Of a stretch of DNA of 64,000 bases, positions 34,358 through 42,970 are shown piece after piece. Made by a program: the position numbers and the translations under genes. Within the stretch, counting starts at the first letter, position 1; each line of letters starts with the position of its first letter. The notes below the pieces were generated by a model that was given only the letters and a program-made list of their open reading frames with translations, was not told the origin of the DNA and made no database searches. Source of the DNA: Bacillus yapensis (GTDB taxonomy: Bacteria; Bacillota; Bacilli; Bacillales; Cytobacillaceae); the NCBI RefSeq assembly GCF_005280205.1, contig NZ_SUND01000004.1, forward strand, positions 186,001 through 250,000, in the 5' to 3' direction.

Positions 34358-35734
34358 CTATAATAACAAGTTTACAATCTCCTCTAGAGCCATTCCACGT
34401 GAACCTTTAACCAATATAATGTCGTTTTCCATAGTTATGTCCTTGATAAGTTCCACAATTTCCTTTTTGTCGGTGAAATGTTTCACTCTCTCTTTACCAA
34501 AGGTTTTTTTGGCTTCATTTGCAGTGTGTTTGGACAGAGGTCCATATGTAATAAGGTAGTCAATTCTGTCTGGATCAATTATCTGTCCAATTTCTTTGTG
34601 ATAATCTTCTTCTTTGGCTCCTAATTCCAACATATCTCCTAAAACTATAATTTTCTTATTATAGTGTCTCAATTCCTGAAAAGCTTCTATAGCAGCTGTG
34701 ACAGAGTTGGGGCTCGCATTCCATGCGTCATTAATAATGGTATATCCGCTCTTTGAAATCAGTTTTTGCATACGCATTTCTGTAATCGTTAAATTTTTCA
34801 AACCACTAACAATATTTTCCTCTTTAATTCCAAGTTCTTTCCCAACAGAAATAGCTGCTAAGGCATTCTGGACATTATGTTTACCCATTAACGGTACAGT
34901 ATAAAGTGATGCATTACGATTATTTATGAAAAATTTATACTCTCCAGATTCCTCAAAAACCGAACTAGCGTAAATATCATTATCTGTGCTCACACCAAAA
35001 GTTATAAACCGAATACGACTTGTATTGTATGTATATTTAACTTCATTAAGAAGTGGTTCATCCCCGTAAAAAATGAATAATCCATTTTCTTTCAGACCTG
35101 CTAATATTTCTAGTTTTGCTTTTGCGATTTCCTCCCTGGAACCTAATGTTGCTATATGTGATAACCCAATCATTGTAATAATTGCGATGTCAGGTTGGGC
35201 AATTTTTGATAACTGTTCAATTTGCCCTCTTTCACTCATCCCCATTTCAAGTACCACTATTTCATCATCTTCGGATACCTCTAAAATGGTTAATGGTAAA
35301 CCAATTTGACTATTTAAGTTCCCTCTTGTCTTATGGACATTGAAGGATGTGCTAACAATCGAATTGACCATATCCTTTGTAGTCGTTTTCCCATTACTGC
35401 CTGTAATTCCAATCACTTTAATGGACAGTTGATTTCGATATGAGGATGCTAAAGATTGTAAAGCTAGCAATGTGTTGTCAACAAAAATTAACGGAATATC
35501 TTTAGGAGGATTTGAACGATTTTTTTCCCATAAGGCAGCAATTGCACCATTCTTCATTGCTTCGAGTACATAATTATGTCCATCCTTAATTCTTATAATA
35601 GGTATAAACAAGTTACCCTTTTTAACGGTTCTTGAATCTATCGAAACACCTTCAACCATTACACTTTCAAACTTTTCCTCTAGTCCTTCTCCATTAATCA
35701 TCACTTTGATAGCCTTAAGGCTTCTCTTTATCAA
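34358..35734 (-). CDS. murF: MurF-type UDP-MurNAc-tripeptide--D-Ala-D-Ala ligase
   Basis: The 458-residue Mur ligase has the N-terminal UDP-sugar domain (VEGVSIDSRTVKKGNLFIPI), the ATP-binding loop GITGSNGKTTTKDMV at about residue 110, the carbamoylated-Lys region and the MurF-type C-terminal motif NDAWNASPNSVTAAIEAF (usually DAYNANP). It adds D-Ala-D-Ala to the peptidoglycan precursor in the cytoplasm. TTG start after GGAGGAG. In Bacillus, murF normally sits beside ddl; here it does not, so this may be a second, specialised copy. Confidence 0.88.
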   Translation of the reverse strand: MIKRSLKAIKVMINGEGLEEKFESVMVEGVSIDSRTVKKGNLFIPIIRIKDGHNYVLEAMKNGAIAALWEKNRSNPPKDIPLIFVDNTLLALQSLASSYRNQLSIKVIGITGSNGKTTTKDMVNSIVSTSFNVHKTRGNLNSQIGLPLTILEVSEDDEIVVLEMGMSERGQIEQLSKIAQPDIAIITMIGLSHIATLGSREEIAKAKLEILAGLKENGLFIFYGDEPLLNEVKYTYNTSRIRFITFGVSTDNDIYASSVFEESGEYKFFINNRNASLYTVPLMGKHNVQNALAAISVGKELGIKEENIVSGLKNLTITEMRMQKLISKSGYTIINDAWNASPNSVTAAIEAFQELRHYNKKIIVLGDMLELGAKEEDYHKEIGQIIDPDRIDYLITYGPLSKHTANEAKKTFGKERVKHFTDKKEIVELIKDITMENDIILVKGSRGMALEEIVNLLL

Positions 35735-35750
35735 AAGAACTCCTCCCTAA

Positions 35751-36005
35751 TCACTTCCCTGTCTTAATTGCTGACTCACTTATGATTAAACTAAGCCTTA
35801 ATCTGCTTAGCCATTTTTCAGAATTAGAGATTTGCCTTGTTATTCCGTTTGTCTCTTCGAAATATTCTAATCCTTCGACTGAAGTATAATGAACATCAAA
35901 TCCACCTATTCTTTTTGCTATCACACAGAACCAACTTACCAAATTGGTCCTTAAACATTGTTCTTTCACAAAAGAAAACCAAAAATTCCGATTTACTAAT
36001 TCCAT
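35751..36005 (-). CDS. Possible hypothetical protein, 84 aa
   Basis: An 84-codon frame (MELVNRNFWFSFVKEQCLRT...) fills the gap between the phosphatase and murF genes. No ribosome binding site precedes its ATG, and no family is recognised. It may be a real small gene, a remnant, or chance. Confidence 0.3.
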   Translation of the reverse strand: MELVNRNFWFSFVKEQCLRTNLVSWFCVIAKRIGGFDVHYTSVEGLEYFEETNGITRQISNSEKWLSRLRLSLIISESAIKTGK

Positions 36006-36028
36006 TCTTTTTATTTGAGTTATGCATA

Positions 36029-36559
36029 TTACAATTTAAAAATATATTTCTTAAAATAACCATTTTCTGAGGAGTATTTTAAAATATTGCCGTCTTGTGG
36101 TATTCCCTCAAAAAATGCTCCAATACATCCAGTCGTGCATCGATGTCCTGATATTAAAATATTGAGTTCATTATTACCATATTCATGTTCTAAGTCACTC
36201 ATAAAATCAAAAACTCTTTTAACAAATGTATCTGTTTCTTCTACACCTTTGTAAAAATTTGAATCAGGTATTGCACCGGACATTTTCACTTCACTTATCT
36301 TTAATCCGTCCGCTTCTCCTAAATCAAAGACATCGAGTCTCCTATCAGTAATTGTTTTTTTACCTGTCACTATTTCTGCAGTCTGAATTGCCCTTTCCTG
36401 CGGAGACGAGAATATATAATCAAAAGCTATCTCATTAAGGTGATTTCTTAATTTTACTGCCTGTTCTATACCAACTTCATTAAGGGGCAAACCAACTCTA
36501 CCTTGCAACCGTCGCTCTTTGTTAAAATCAGTTTGTCCATGTCTAATTACATAAATCAT
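36029..36559 (-). CDS. Histidine phosphatase family protein
   Basis: The 176-residue protein opens with MIYVIRHGQTDFNKERRLQGRVGLPLNEVG (RHG motif), has SSPQERAIQTAEIV, and a second His in ILISGHRCTTGCIGAF near residue 137. It is in the phosphoglycerate-mutase-like superfamily and is related to, but distinct from, the one at 27.9 kb. GGAG nine bases before the ATG supports the start. Substrate unknown. Confidence 0.87.
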   Translation of the reverse strand: MIYVIRHGQTDFNKERRLQGRVGLPLNEVGIEQAVKLRNHLNEIAFDYIFSSPQERAIQTAEIVTGKKTITDRRLDVFDLGEADGLKISEVKMSGAIPDSNFYKGVEETDTFVKRVFDFMSDLEHEYGNNELNILISGHRCTTGCIGAFFEGIPQDGNILKYSSENGYFKKYIFKL

Positions 36560-36624
36560 CCATTGTCACTCCAATTCAAATAATTATCTGCTATGACAAA
36601 GAAGGTTTAACTTAAATATGACCC

Positions 36625-36813
36625 TCATTTAATGAACTGTAAAACAAGTAGTAACAATATGGTGATGGAGAAGAAACTAAACATAAAATATCCAAAATAC
36701 CTAATCGGTTTCGGCAACTTTTTTAAATCAGTCTGAACAAGATTCCCAACATTTCCCTCAATCTTATTTAGGTGGTCGATGGCATCATTCATAGGTTCTT
36801 TCTCTTCCTTCAT
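36625..36813 (-). CDS. Small single-TM protein, 62 aa
   Basis: The in-frame ATG at 36813 is nine bases after GGAGGG; the longer reading back to 36987 overlaps the VOC gene and has no ribosome binding site. The product begins MKEEKEPMNDAIDHLNKIEG, has a middle motif LVQTDLKKLPKPIRYFGYF, and ends in one membrane segment (about 38-60). It lies 19 bases after the VOC gene. I do not know a function, but it looks like a conserved Bacillus tail-anchored protein. Confidence 0.68.
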   Translation of the reverse strand: MKEEKEPMNDAIDHLNKIEGNVGNLVQTDLKKLPKPIRYFGYFMFSFFSITILLLLVLQFIK

Positions 36814-36832
36814 ACGATCAGTCCCTCCATTT

Positions 36833-37507
36833 TTAGAAGATCTCCAACTGTCTATCTGAATTGACAACAATTCTTCTCTCATTCGTCGTCGTAATTTCAA
36901 GTGGATAAATAGCAGACTTCTTATCAGAGAAAATCCATCTTCTACCTGGTTGATTGACAATAATGAAGACTCCTTTTGATATTTCACCCATAAAATTTAG
37001 CGACGTCGAAGTTAAATCTCCGTGTTCTCGCTCGTGAATCCCAATCTCCATTAACCTATTACATGTATCTATCGCATCATCTACCGTAAGTCCGATTTCA
37101 CTTATATTCATTATCGATTCTATTGAAAAAGATCCTTCCCTCACTTCTGCTAACGATTGTCTTGCAATTAGTTCAACGATATTCCCAGCTGGATCATAAA
37201 AATAGAAAGAGTAAGCACTAAAATTTGAAAAATAGATTTCATCATTGTCAAAATCTATATTTAAAGCAACTCGTTCCTTGACCCATTCTTTTGCTTCCGC
37301 AAATAAGTTAGAAGGAATATTAAAAGCAAAATGATAATAGGGATTCCCTTCCACTTGTTGGGATGTAAACTCCAATTCACTGGTCCCAACGACAATCCGA
37401 AAACTATTTTCATCCTCGTTAATTAAAGGAAAGCCAAAACGTTCTACATAAAACTGTTTCATTTTTTCTATATGATTAGACTGTAGAATGACTGACTTAA
37501 TTTCCAT
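36833..37507 (-). CDS. VOC-family (glyoxalase-like) protein, two modules
   Basis: The 224-residue protein begins with a VOC module (VILQSNHIEKMKQFYVERFGFPLINED, then YSFYFYDPAGNIVELIARQSL at about 105-125 with the metal-position Glu). A second, weaker module runs from about 130 to 205 (ISEIGLTVDDAIDTCNRLMEIGI). AAAGGTGG lies ten bases before the ATG. Function unknown; enzymes of this fold include dioxygenases and drug-binding proteins. Confidence 0.82.
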   Translation of the reverse strand: MEIKSVILQSNHIEKMKQFYVERFGFPLINEDENSFRIVVGTSELEFTSQQVEGNPYYHFAFNIPSNLFAEAKEWVKERVALNIDFDNDEIYFSNFSAYSFYFYDPAGNIVELIARQSLAEVREGSFSIESIMNISEIGLTVDDAIDTCNRLMEIGIHEREHGDLTSTSLNFMGEISKGVFIIVNQPGRRWIFSDKKSAIYPLEITTTNERRIVVNSDRQLEIF

Positions 37508-37542
37508 TATCTACGCACCACCTTTGTTAAATTTTAACATAT

Positions 37543-37787
37543 TCATTCCAGAATGTTTCGAATCTTTATCCCGCTACTAAATGTCGACCAATCTGTTACC
37601 CCTATTTTCACCAGTTCGGCTGCCGCTTCCTCTGGAGGAATTTGAAACCCTTCCTTTACCCAATAAGTTACCAACACGACCATCAATCGAATTCATTTCG
37701 ATTAATGATGGTAGTAGGTATTTAAGGACATCCATAATCAATAATTCTTTATATACCTTCCACAATTCAAGTTCTTACCGAATTCAT
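37543..37787 (-). pseudogene. Decayed small gene (two frame changes)
   Basis: Reading on the minus strand, an ATG near 37787 stops at once. A second frame gives ELELWKVYKELLIMDVLKYL and IEMNSID; a third continues LMVVLVTYWVKEGFQIPPEE, then AAAELVKIGVTDWSTFSSGI and KIRNILE, ending with TGA at 37543. Together they would make a helical protein of about 80 residues. The coding character of each piece and their collinearity point to a small gene broken by indels. Confidence 0.55.
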
Positions 37788-37790
37788 ATT

Positions 37791-38279
37791 CTAGAGTTTC
37801 GAACTTTTTGAAAATGATGGAGTCAGTCCCCACAGCTTGTCTCCTAAACTATCTATGAGAGCTTTTGCTCTTTTTTCAATGTTATCCGGAAGATTTTCCC
37901 TACTGAAATACTCAAGTTTCAAACTCTCTCCATCCTTCATTTCTAGCTTCCCACTCACATCTATTGCATGATATAAGTTGATGACACTATATGTTTCATC
38001 ACCGTTTGGATAACGGAAATAATAATCTGGACCAGAGAACACACCAATTAACTTAAATTCATTCGCAATAAGTCCGGTTTCTTCATTTAATTCACGAGAA
38101 GCTACTTCTTCAAGTGTTTCACCAAGTTCCATTCCTCCACCAGGCAACCCCCAATCCAGAGTATCTGAACGATGTTGAAAAAGAATCTCACTATTTTCAT
38201 TTACTACAATTATGGTTGCTCCAACACTAATAATTGGTTGGGTGCCAATCAACTTCCTTAGTTCAGTAATATAGCCCAT
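37791..38279 (-). CDS. Nudix hydrolase
   Basis: The 162-residue protein carries a full Nudix box, GGGMELGETLEEVASRELNEETGL (about residues 47-70), matching Gx5Ex7REUxEExGU. The N-terminal IGTQPIISVGATIIVVNENSEILFQHRSDTLDWGLPGG is typical of Bacillus Nudix enzymes acting on nucleoside diphosphate derivatives. AAGGTGG seven bases before the ATG supports the start. Substrate unknown. Confidence 0.93.
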   Translation of the reverse strand: MGYITELRKLIGTQPIISVGATIIVVNENSEILFQHRSDTLDWGLPGGGMELGETLEEVASRELNEETGLIANEFKLIGVFSGPDYYFRYPNGDETYSVINLYHAIDVSGKLEMKDGESLKLEYFSRENLPDNIEKRAKALIDSLGDKLWGLTPSFSKSSKL

Positions 38280-38338
38280 AATTCTTCCACCTTCTGTCGA
38301 TTAAATGTTTATGCTGTACTTACAAACTAACCTCATGC

Positions 38339-38725
38339 TTATTTTATTTTGAGAACTTCGTGCTCCATTTCAATCTCCCAATGGTTTGCAAGTACATTCA
38401 GCTCATTCTCTTCGGTCAATACAAATCCCATTTCTAATTTCTCTCGATCTTTTTCAAAAATGAACATTCCATGAGGCAAATAATCATATTTGAGACCCGT
38501 GTCAAAAAGAAAAAGACTTCGCGGACTTGTATTGATCAGTTCAATTACATGCTCAATTTCATCCTTATTCGTTATGACCTTAATTGTCTCACCCGTTTCT
38601 GTAATCGTTAATTTATCAAAATCGCCCTCAATAACATTGACATTAAAAGCCCAAATTACAATTAAAAGTATGGCGAAGATGAAAAGCAGACTTACTACAA
38701 AAATACTACGTTTAATTTTGGTCAT
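38339..38725 (-). CDS. Membrane-anchored hypothetical protein, 128 aa
   Basis: One N-terminal membrane segment (about 8-28) precedes a ~100-residue extracellular domain with alternating strands (DFDKLTITETGETIKVITNKDEIEHVIELIN, GMFIFEKDREKLEMGFVLTEENEL). AGAGGAA supports the ATG. I do not recognise the family. Nothing nearby indicates its role. Confidence 0.7.
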   Translation of the reverse strand: MTKIKRSIFVVSLLFIFAILLIVIWAFNVNVIEGDFDKLTITETGETIKVITNKDEIEHVIELINTSPRSLFLFDTGLKYDYLPHGMFIFEKDREKLEMGFVLTEENELNVLANHWEIEMEHEVLKIK

Positions 38726-38886
38726 ATTTTCCTCTCTGTTCTTATTTAAATGTGTTAATTTCTACTTACCCAGTTTTTTTGGACATTTGGTAGAGTTAAA
38801 ACACACTCATTTAGCAATATACGCATGGCCAGACGATATACAGCATCCTTAAAAATCTGCTTCCCCCAGAAAAAATTCAACAAAAA

Positions 38887-38910
38887 GAGCGATAATCCTG
38901 ATTATCGCTC
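38887..38910 (-). terminator. Terminator of the CBO0543-family gene
   Basis: A perfect 11-bp stem GAGCGATAATC/GATTATCGCTC with a very short loop is followed on the minus strand by TTTTTG, 20 bases after the stop at 38930. Confidence 0.88.
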
Positions 38911-38929
38911 CTTCATATTTTCCATGATT

Positions 38930-39442
38930 CTAAAAGACTACATTAGGTCTCTTGCGTCTCTGTCTCTCTTCCAATTTCCGAACAAAGGCTATAAATGTTC
39001 TCGTTAGTAACGATTTGAAAGTCAGACTCAAAAAAGTATGATACCATTTCCATTTACTGCTCCACTCAATTAGCTTGGAAGTTTTTTCAGCCCAAAGCTC
39101 AATCAATAACATAGGAACCGTAAAGAAAAAGACTTTGAAAATGATTCCAATCGGTTTGCCTTTCAATGTAAGTTGATTATAAAGCACCGTAATCGTTGGA
39201 TAAATTAATAAATCAAATAGTATATGCGTTTGGAATAAATTCGGAAGTATACGATTTGGATACTTAACGATCTTGAAGCTTGATAATATCTTATCAATAA
39301 ATAAATTAGTAGTAGCATTGTAAAAATAGACAAGTAGCCAATCCTTAATCGGGGGTTTCCTTAATAAAATCGGAATTAACAAAATGATGTGAAACGCTAA
39401 AAGGAATAACAATATACTATGATCTAATCTACTTCTCCGCAT
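38930..39442 (-). CDS. CBO0543-family membrane protein
   Basis: This polytopic protein of 170 residues has about four membrane segments and the conserved motifs KDWLLVYFYNATTNLFIDKIL, FDLLIYPTITVLYNQ and ELWAEKTSKLIEWSSKWKWYHTFLSL. These fit the CBO0543 family common in Bacillus. GGTGA five bases before the ATG at 39442 is better than the GTG at 39454. Function unknown. Confidence 0.78.
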   Translation of the reverse strand: MRRSRLDHSILLFLLAFHIILLIPILLRKPPIKDWLLVYFYNATTNLFIDKILSSFKIVKYPNRILPNLFQTHILFDLLIYPTITVLYNQLTLKGKPIGIIFKVFFFTVPMLLIELWAEKTSKLIEWSSKWKWYHTFLSLTFKSLLTRTFIAFVRKLEERQRRKRPNVVF

Positions 39443-39493
39443 CGTAATCACCACTCTTAGCTGTACTATTTCTAAGCATGAAAGAAACGCTTT

Positions 39494-40333
39494 CTATTGG
39501 GCAAATCGGAGAGTTTCAGGTTGATTCTGCTCCATTGTTACCTTGTATAAACTTATGTTTCCCACCAAAGGTTCAGTTGAATCGGAGTGAACAACAAAAT
39601 TCTCATTCAAAGAGATGGTCCAAATCGGTTCGTTTTTTCTTTTTAAAACAACAGCTAATGTGCCATATTGTTGAATGTCTTCCCACTTGAACAACTCAGC
39701 TGCACTATTCTCTTTGATCGAAATCCCTTCTGTATTACTGACCACCTCAACTCCATTCCCTTTCCATACTCCTTGGATCTCCGGACCGACATTATAATAA
39801 GATATTCCATTTTTCCTGTCCCCGTATGTTGCCACAAAATGGTCAATCTTATAATCAGTTGTTTGATAAGTAAAGGCAGCGATATCATTTGCCAGCCACT
39901 CTACTTTGACTTCACCAATAATCTTATTTGGAAGAACTTCTTTAGGACGAGCGAAAATACCGTAGTGTGTTCGATAATATACGACCTCACCACTCTTTAG
40001 ATTTTCCTTCACCGAAAATACGTGATGTTTATTCGGTGATATACTCGTAATGTTTCTAACTTCCTTGTTCATATGAACAAGCAATCCTATTTGAACTAAA
40101 AGAAGTGCTGCCAATACACCCAGTACGATTTTCGTGAGTTTTCTTAAAAGCAGTGTCAGACCAATGTATAGAAATAGCAGACATAAAATATTGACAACGT
40201 AAAATAATCGACTATCTGTATACTCAACCTGGTACTTTGCATGGGCAAAAAAATAAGTTAGTTGCAAACAGAATAGCGCAGCCGCGAAAAGTAATAGAAT
40301 CCATCCAGTAATCAAATTTTTATTCTGCTTCAT
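39494..40333 (-). CDS. Hypothetical membrane protein, 279 aa
   Basis: Three membrane segments (about 8-28, 42-62 and 65-85) precede a long extracellular C-terminal domain with repeated beta hairpins (SPNKHHVFSVKENLKSGEVVYYRTHYGIFARP, VEWLANDIAAFTYQ). GGAGG nine bases before the ATG at 40333 fixes the start, which overlaps the end of the BNR-repeat gene. The two are therefore coupled. No family recognised. Confidence 0.72.
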   Translation of the reverse strand: MKQNKNLITGWILLLFAAALFCLQLTYFFAHAKYQVEYTDSRLFYVVNILCLLFLYIGLTLLLRKLTKIVLGVLAALLLVQIGLLVHMNKEVRNITSISPNKHHVFSVKENLKSGEVVYYRTHYGIFARPKEVLPNKIIGEVKVEWLANDIAAFTYQTTDYKIDHFVATYGDRKNGISYYNVGPEIQGVWKGNGVEVVSNTEGISIKENSAAELFKWEDIQQYGTLAVVLKRKNEPIWTISLNENFVVHSDSTEPLVGNISLYKVTMEQNQPETLRFAQ

Positions 40334-41231
40334 TCGGTTGCACCTCCATTGCAAAAGACCATGTTAACCCATTATCCTTTGAGATAAATTTCCCTTTCAC
40401 TTTCCCTCCAGCATAATCACCATTGGAACCTTGATTAATTAGAAGAGATAAATGATCCTCTTCTCTTATTGGTAACTCCGCTTGAACAAAGATTAGATCA
40501 TATTGTTCTGGAATTTCAATAACAGATGCATGCCAAGTTTGTCCACCATCTTGTGTCACATACAGATCCGGTTTGTCTGGGTTAATCGTCCCATACGACA
40601 TAAATCCTGTGTTTTCATCGATAAATCCACCATCCGCGATAATTCTTGTTGAAGGAGGCGTTGTTGTCTCGTCCCAAGTTATGCCCCCATCATGAGTTAA
40701 AAAGACAGCGGAAAACTCCTGAGACATCGTTCGGTCGCCAGTAAGTACTGCATAGCCAAACTGGTCATTTAAGAAATCGACTTTTCTATAGCGAACATAA
40801 GGGAAGTTTTTGCTGATGACACCTTCTTGCCACGTCACCCCGTGGTCGCGTGAAAACTTAAATAATATGGAATCCGTCCCGTATATAAACCCAACTCGTG
40901 CATCGGAAAAGATGTAGCTTCCTGGAATCAATTCGTCTTTGCTACCGTTGTACTCTCCAACAAATAGCGAATCTTTTTCAATAGGAACCCGTACCCAATC
41001 TTCACCTTTATTGTATGTAATGTTTAATTCTTCGTTTTGTAAGGAATAACTAATCTGTTCATATGTAACTGGCCGCAATCCATTAGTCTGATTTTGTTGA
41101 GCGTTTTCTTGTTCTACTTTCGGTAAATTCGACTGTGGTACGGCAACATGGGTTTGGTTTTCATACATAATCGTGCTAATAATTATGCCAATAACCAAAC
41201 CTCCAGATAAAGATAGGATCCATTTTTTCAA
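40320..41231 (-). CDS. Membrane-anchored BNR/Asp-box repeat protein
   Basis: The product of about 303 residues has an N-terminal anchor (about 3-22), a Gln/Asn-rich linker and a beta-propeller with four Asp-box repeats: SRDHGVTWQ, THDGGITWDE, TQDGGQTWHA and SKDNGLTWSF. Asp boxes occur in sialidases and in many extracellular propellers of unknown activity. AGGGG eight bases before a TTG at 41231 favours it over the upstream ATG at 41249, which lies inside the ribosome binding site. It overlaps the next membrane gene. Confidence 0.8.
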   Translation of the reverse strand: MKKWILSLSGGLVIGIIISTIMYENQTHVAVPQSNLPKVEQENAQQNQTNGLRPVTYEQISYSLQNEELNITYNKGEDWVRVPIEKDSLFVGEYNGSKDELIPGSYIFSDARVGFIYGTDSILFKFSRDHGVTWQEGVISKNFPYVRYRKVDFLNDQFGYAVLTGDRTMSQEFSAVFLTHDGGITWDETTTPPSTRIIADGGFIDENTGFMSYGTINPDKPDLYVTQDGGQTWHASVIEIPEQYDLIFVQAELPIREEDHLSLLINQGSNGDYAGGKVKGKFISKDNGLTWSFAMEVQPNEAE

Positions 41232-41305
41232 CAAAAGCACCCCTTTCATTTGCCATTATACAAAAGTATACATAGAAAATCTAGGTATAATAATGCCAAA
41301 AAGAT

Positions 41306-41328
41306 ACAACTGCTCAAAGAACAGTTGT
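41306..41328 (-). terminator. Terminator of the lysoplasmalogenase-like gene
   Basis: ACAACTG and CAGTTGT arms with a 9-base loop are followed on the minus strand by ATCTTTTT. Confidence 0.75.
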
Positions 41329-41332
41329 GACA

Positions 41333-41971
41333 TTACGGAGTAGCTTCGAAAAAGCGCAAGCTATGTGCAATCAAAAATTGTGCCGAATAGTAGGTCGTCA
41401 TAATCAATATGTCTGAATATAGAATATCCGAGACGAACATATTCCACGACAGCAATGAATCTGAAATGACAAATAGAATACTTCCGATAATTGTCCATTT
41501 ATTCCTAGAAAGAAATGCGGTCCAACACATAAGCAAGATGACTACAAGATAAATAAGCACCGGTACGAGTAATGGATAGTTTTGCTCTTGTAGCAGTGCA
41601 CCAATCACATAATACCCTATGAGCGAACCGTACAATCCAAGCGGGATAAGGATAAACAAAGCTTGCTTTGAAAGCTGTCGATATCGCGAAAATCCCACTG
41701 TATAAAAGATATGCCCTATCAGAAAGGCCGTTAATCCAATTACAAACCATCTTAGCAATCCATCTCCGAGCATACAGAAAAAAAGGCCGCACCATATAAT
41801 CCAATGTGGACGTGATGTTTTAGCAGGCATCCGTTTATAGGCATAAATTAAGATCAGCCACATCGGGATGAGTTTAAATAATGTTTTGAGTGCTTCTGGA
41901 TTGTTTGGGATAACAAAGATGTACAAAATGCCCATTACTAAGATGAGAACGGGTAGTCCAAATTTTTTCAC
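41333..41971 (-). CDS. YhhN/lysoplasmalogenase-family membrane protein
   Basis: The 213-residue protein has about eight membrane segments and the family's polar motifs, CMLGDGLLRW (about residue 65) and FVISDSLLSWNMF (about 175), which contain the acidic residues thought to be catalytic. Family members hydrolyse the vinyl ether bond of lysoplasmalogens; in a bacterium without known plasmalogens the substrate is uncertain. GGAGG seven bases before a GTG at 41971 defines the start, rather than the ATG at 42007. Confidence 0.82.
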   Translation of the reverse strand: MKKFGLPVLILVMGILYIFVIPNNPEALKTLFKLIPMWLILIYAYKRMPAKTSRPHWIIWCGLFFCMLGDGLLRWFVIGLTAFLIGHIFYTVGFSRYRQLSKQALFILIPLGLYGSLIGYYVIGALLQEQNYPLLVPVLIYLVVILLMCWTAFLSRNKWTIIGSILFVISDSLLSWNMFVSDILYSDILIMTTYYSAQFLIAHSLRFFEATP

Positions 41972-42025
41972 CGATTTTCCTCCGAATTCATAAAAAGACG
42001 ATGTCATTAACTAAGCATCGAACCT

Positions 42026-42700
42026 TCACTTAAATATTTTTTCTAGTTTCTTCACTACTTCATTGCTACAAAAACTTGAAAAATGAATCATAAGTATTTT
42101 CTTCGCTTCTTCTCTGTCTTGTTCAAAAGTTTCTATATTATTTCTACTAGCCCACGAATCATACGTTTCATATGACGTACTGTTCCAGCCATTCTTCTCC
42201 CCGTCTACATTTTTCTTTTCCTGTATTCCTGAGATGACGATATCCATTGCCCCTTGCAATTCCAATAGGGCATTCTCAAAAATCCGTTTTTTATGGCTTT
42301 CTTTAAGACCTGCCTTTACTCTAAGCGCCCTCGTATCAATTCCTTCTTCTTTGCTTATTAATTGATAAACTTCTAATGCTTCTTTCGATATGTTCCCATT
42401 GGAATAACGTTCTTCAACAGAATAATTAGAGCCTAAAATGCTTTTTACATATGGCAGCAGTTGACGGGATACCAATATTGATTTCTTTTTAATAAATTTG
42501 CCGTATCCAGCAACACCATCAGACGAAAATTTTGTTCTCCAAATCCATGGATCATACTCCGTGTCCGAATACCAATTTTCTGACATAGTAATCGTATTTA
42601 ATGAAGGATAATCAGGGATTAAGGTAGCTAGTGGGAGTAATCCCACCTCTTCAATCACATCAATAGCTTCTAGGTAGGTGTTCACATTATACTCCATCAT
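42026..42700 (-). CDS. AlkZ-related winged-helix protein
   Basis: This 224-residue protein resembles the AlkZ-related group in Bacillus: EAIDVIEEVGLLPLATLIPDYPSL, then WYSDTEYDPWIWRTKFSSDGVAGYGKFIKKKSILVSRQLLP, and a winged-helix-like segment EALEVYQLISKEEGIDTRALRVKAGLK. It lacks the full AlkZ/YcaQ length, so glycosylase activity is doubtful. GGAG eight bases upstream supports the ATG. It is divergent from a PlcR-like regulator gene. Confidence 0.78.
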   Translation of the reverse strand: MMEYNVNTYLEAIDVIEEVGLLPLATLIPDYPSLNTITMSENWYSDTEYDPWIWRTKFSSDGVAGYGKFIKKKSILVSRQLLPYVKSILGSNYSVEERYSNGNISKEALEVYQLISKEEGIDTRALRVKAGLKESHKKRIFENALLELQGAMDIVISGIQEKKNVDGEKNGWNSTSYETYDSWASRNNIETFEQDREEAKKILMIHFSSFCSNEVVKKLEKIFK

Positions 42701-42844
42701 TGGGTTGGCTCCTTTATAAATATAGACTTATATTTTAATTCTATATCCACCCATGATTTCCCTGCATTCGCTTACTTTTCTAATATTGGAAAAATCGTTA
42801 TTCTTTATAAGATTTTTACTTATCTCCATAAGCAATTCTGTATA

Positions 42845-42872
42845 TTTACACCCACAATAATAGTGTTATTAT
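42845..42872 (+). promoter_or_regulatory. Promoter with overlapping 16-bp palindrome, upstream of the tandem regulators
   Basis: TTTACA (42845-42850) and TATTAT (42867-42872) are 16 bases apart. A perfect dyad ATAATA-GTGT-TATTAT (42857-42872) overlaps the -10. Its 6-4-6 layout is the same geometry as the PlcR box TATGnA-N4-TnCATA, though the bases differ. Confidence 0.5.
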
Positions 42873-42970
42873 AAAGTTGTAAAGACATGTGTGAACAAAT
42901 TCTTAGAGTTCAATCTGAAAAACTTTGTAAAATATATTATTTAATTGTATTAAATTAAAGGAGCAACAAC

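Noticed and set aside
38490-38852. 120-codon plus-strand ORF near 38.5 kb
   Set aside because: Mostly antisense to a membrane-anchored hypothetical gene with a good start.
42893-42964. 23-codon ORF (MCEQILRVQSEKLCKIYYLI...) before the PlcR-like pair as a signalling peptide
   Set aside because: No ribosome binding site and no export signal; it lies in the regulator leader.
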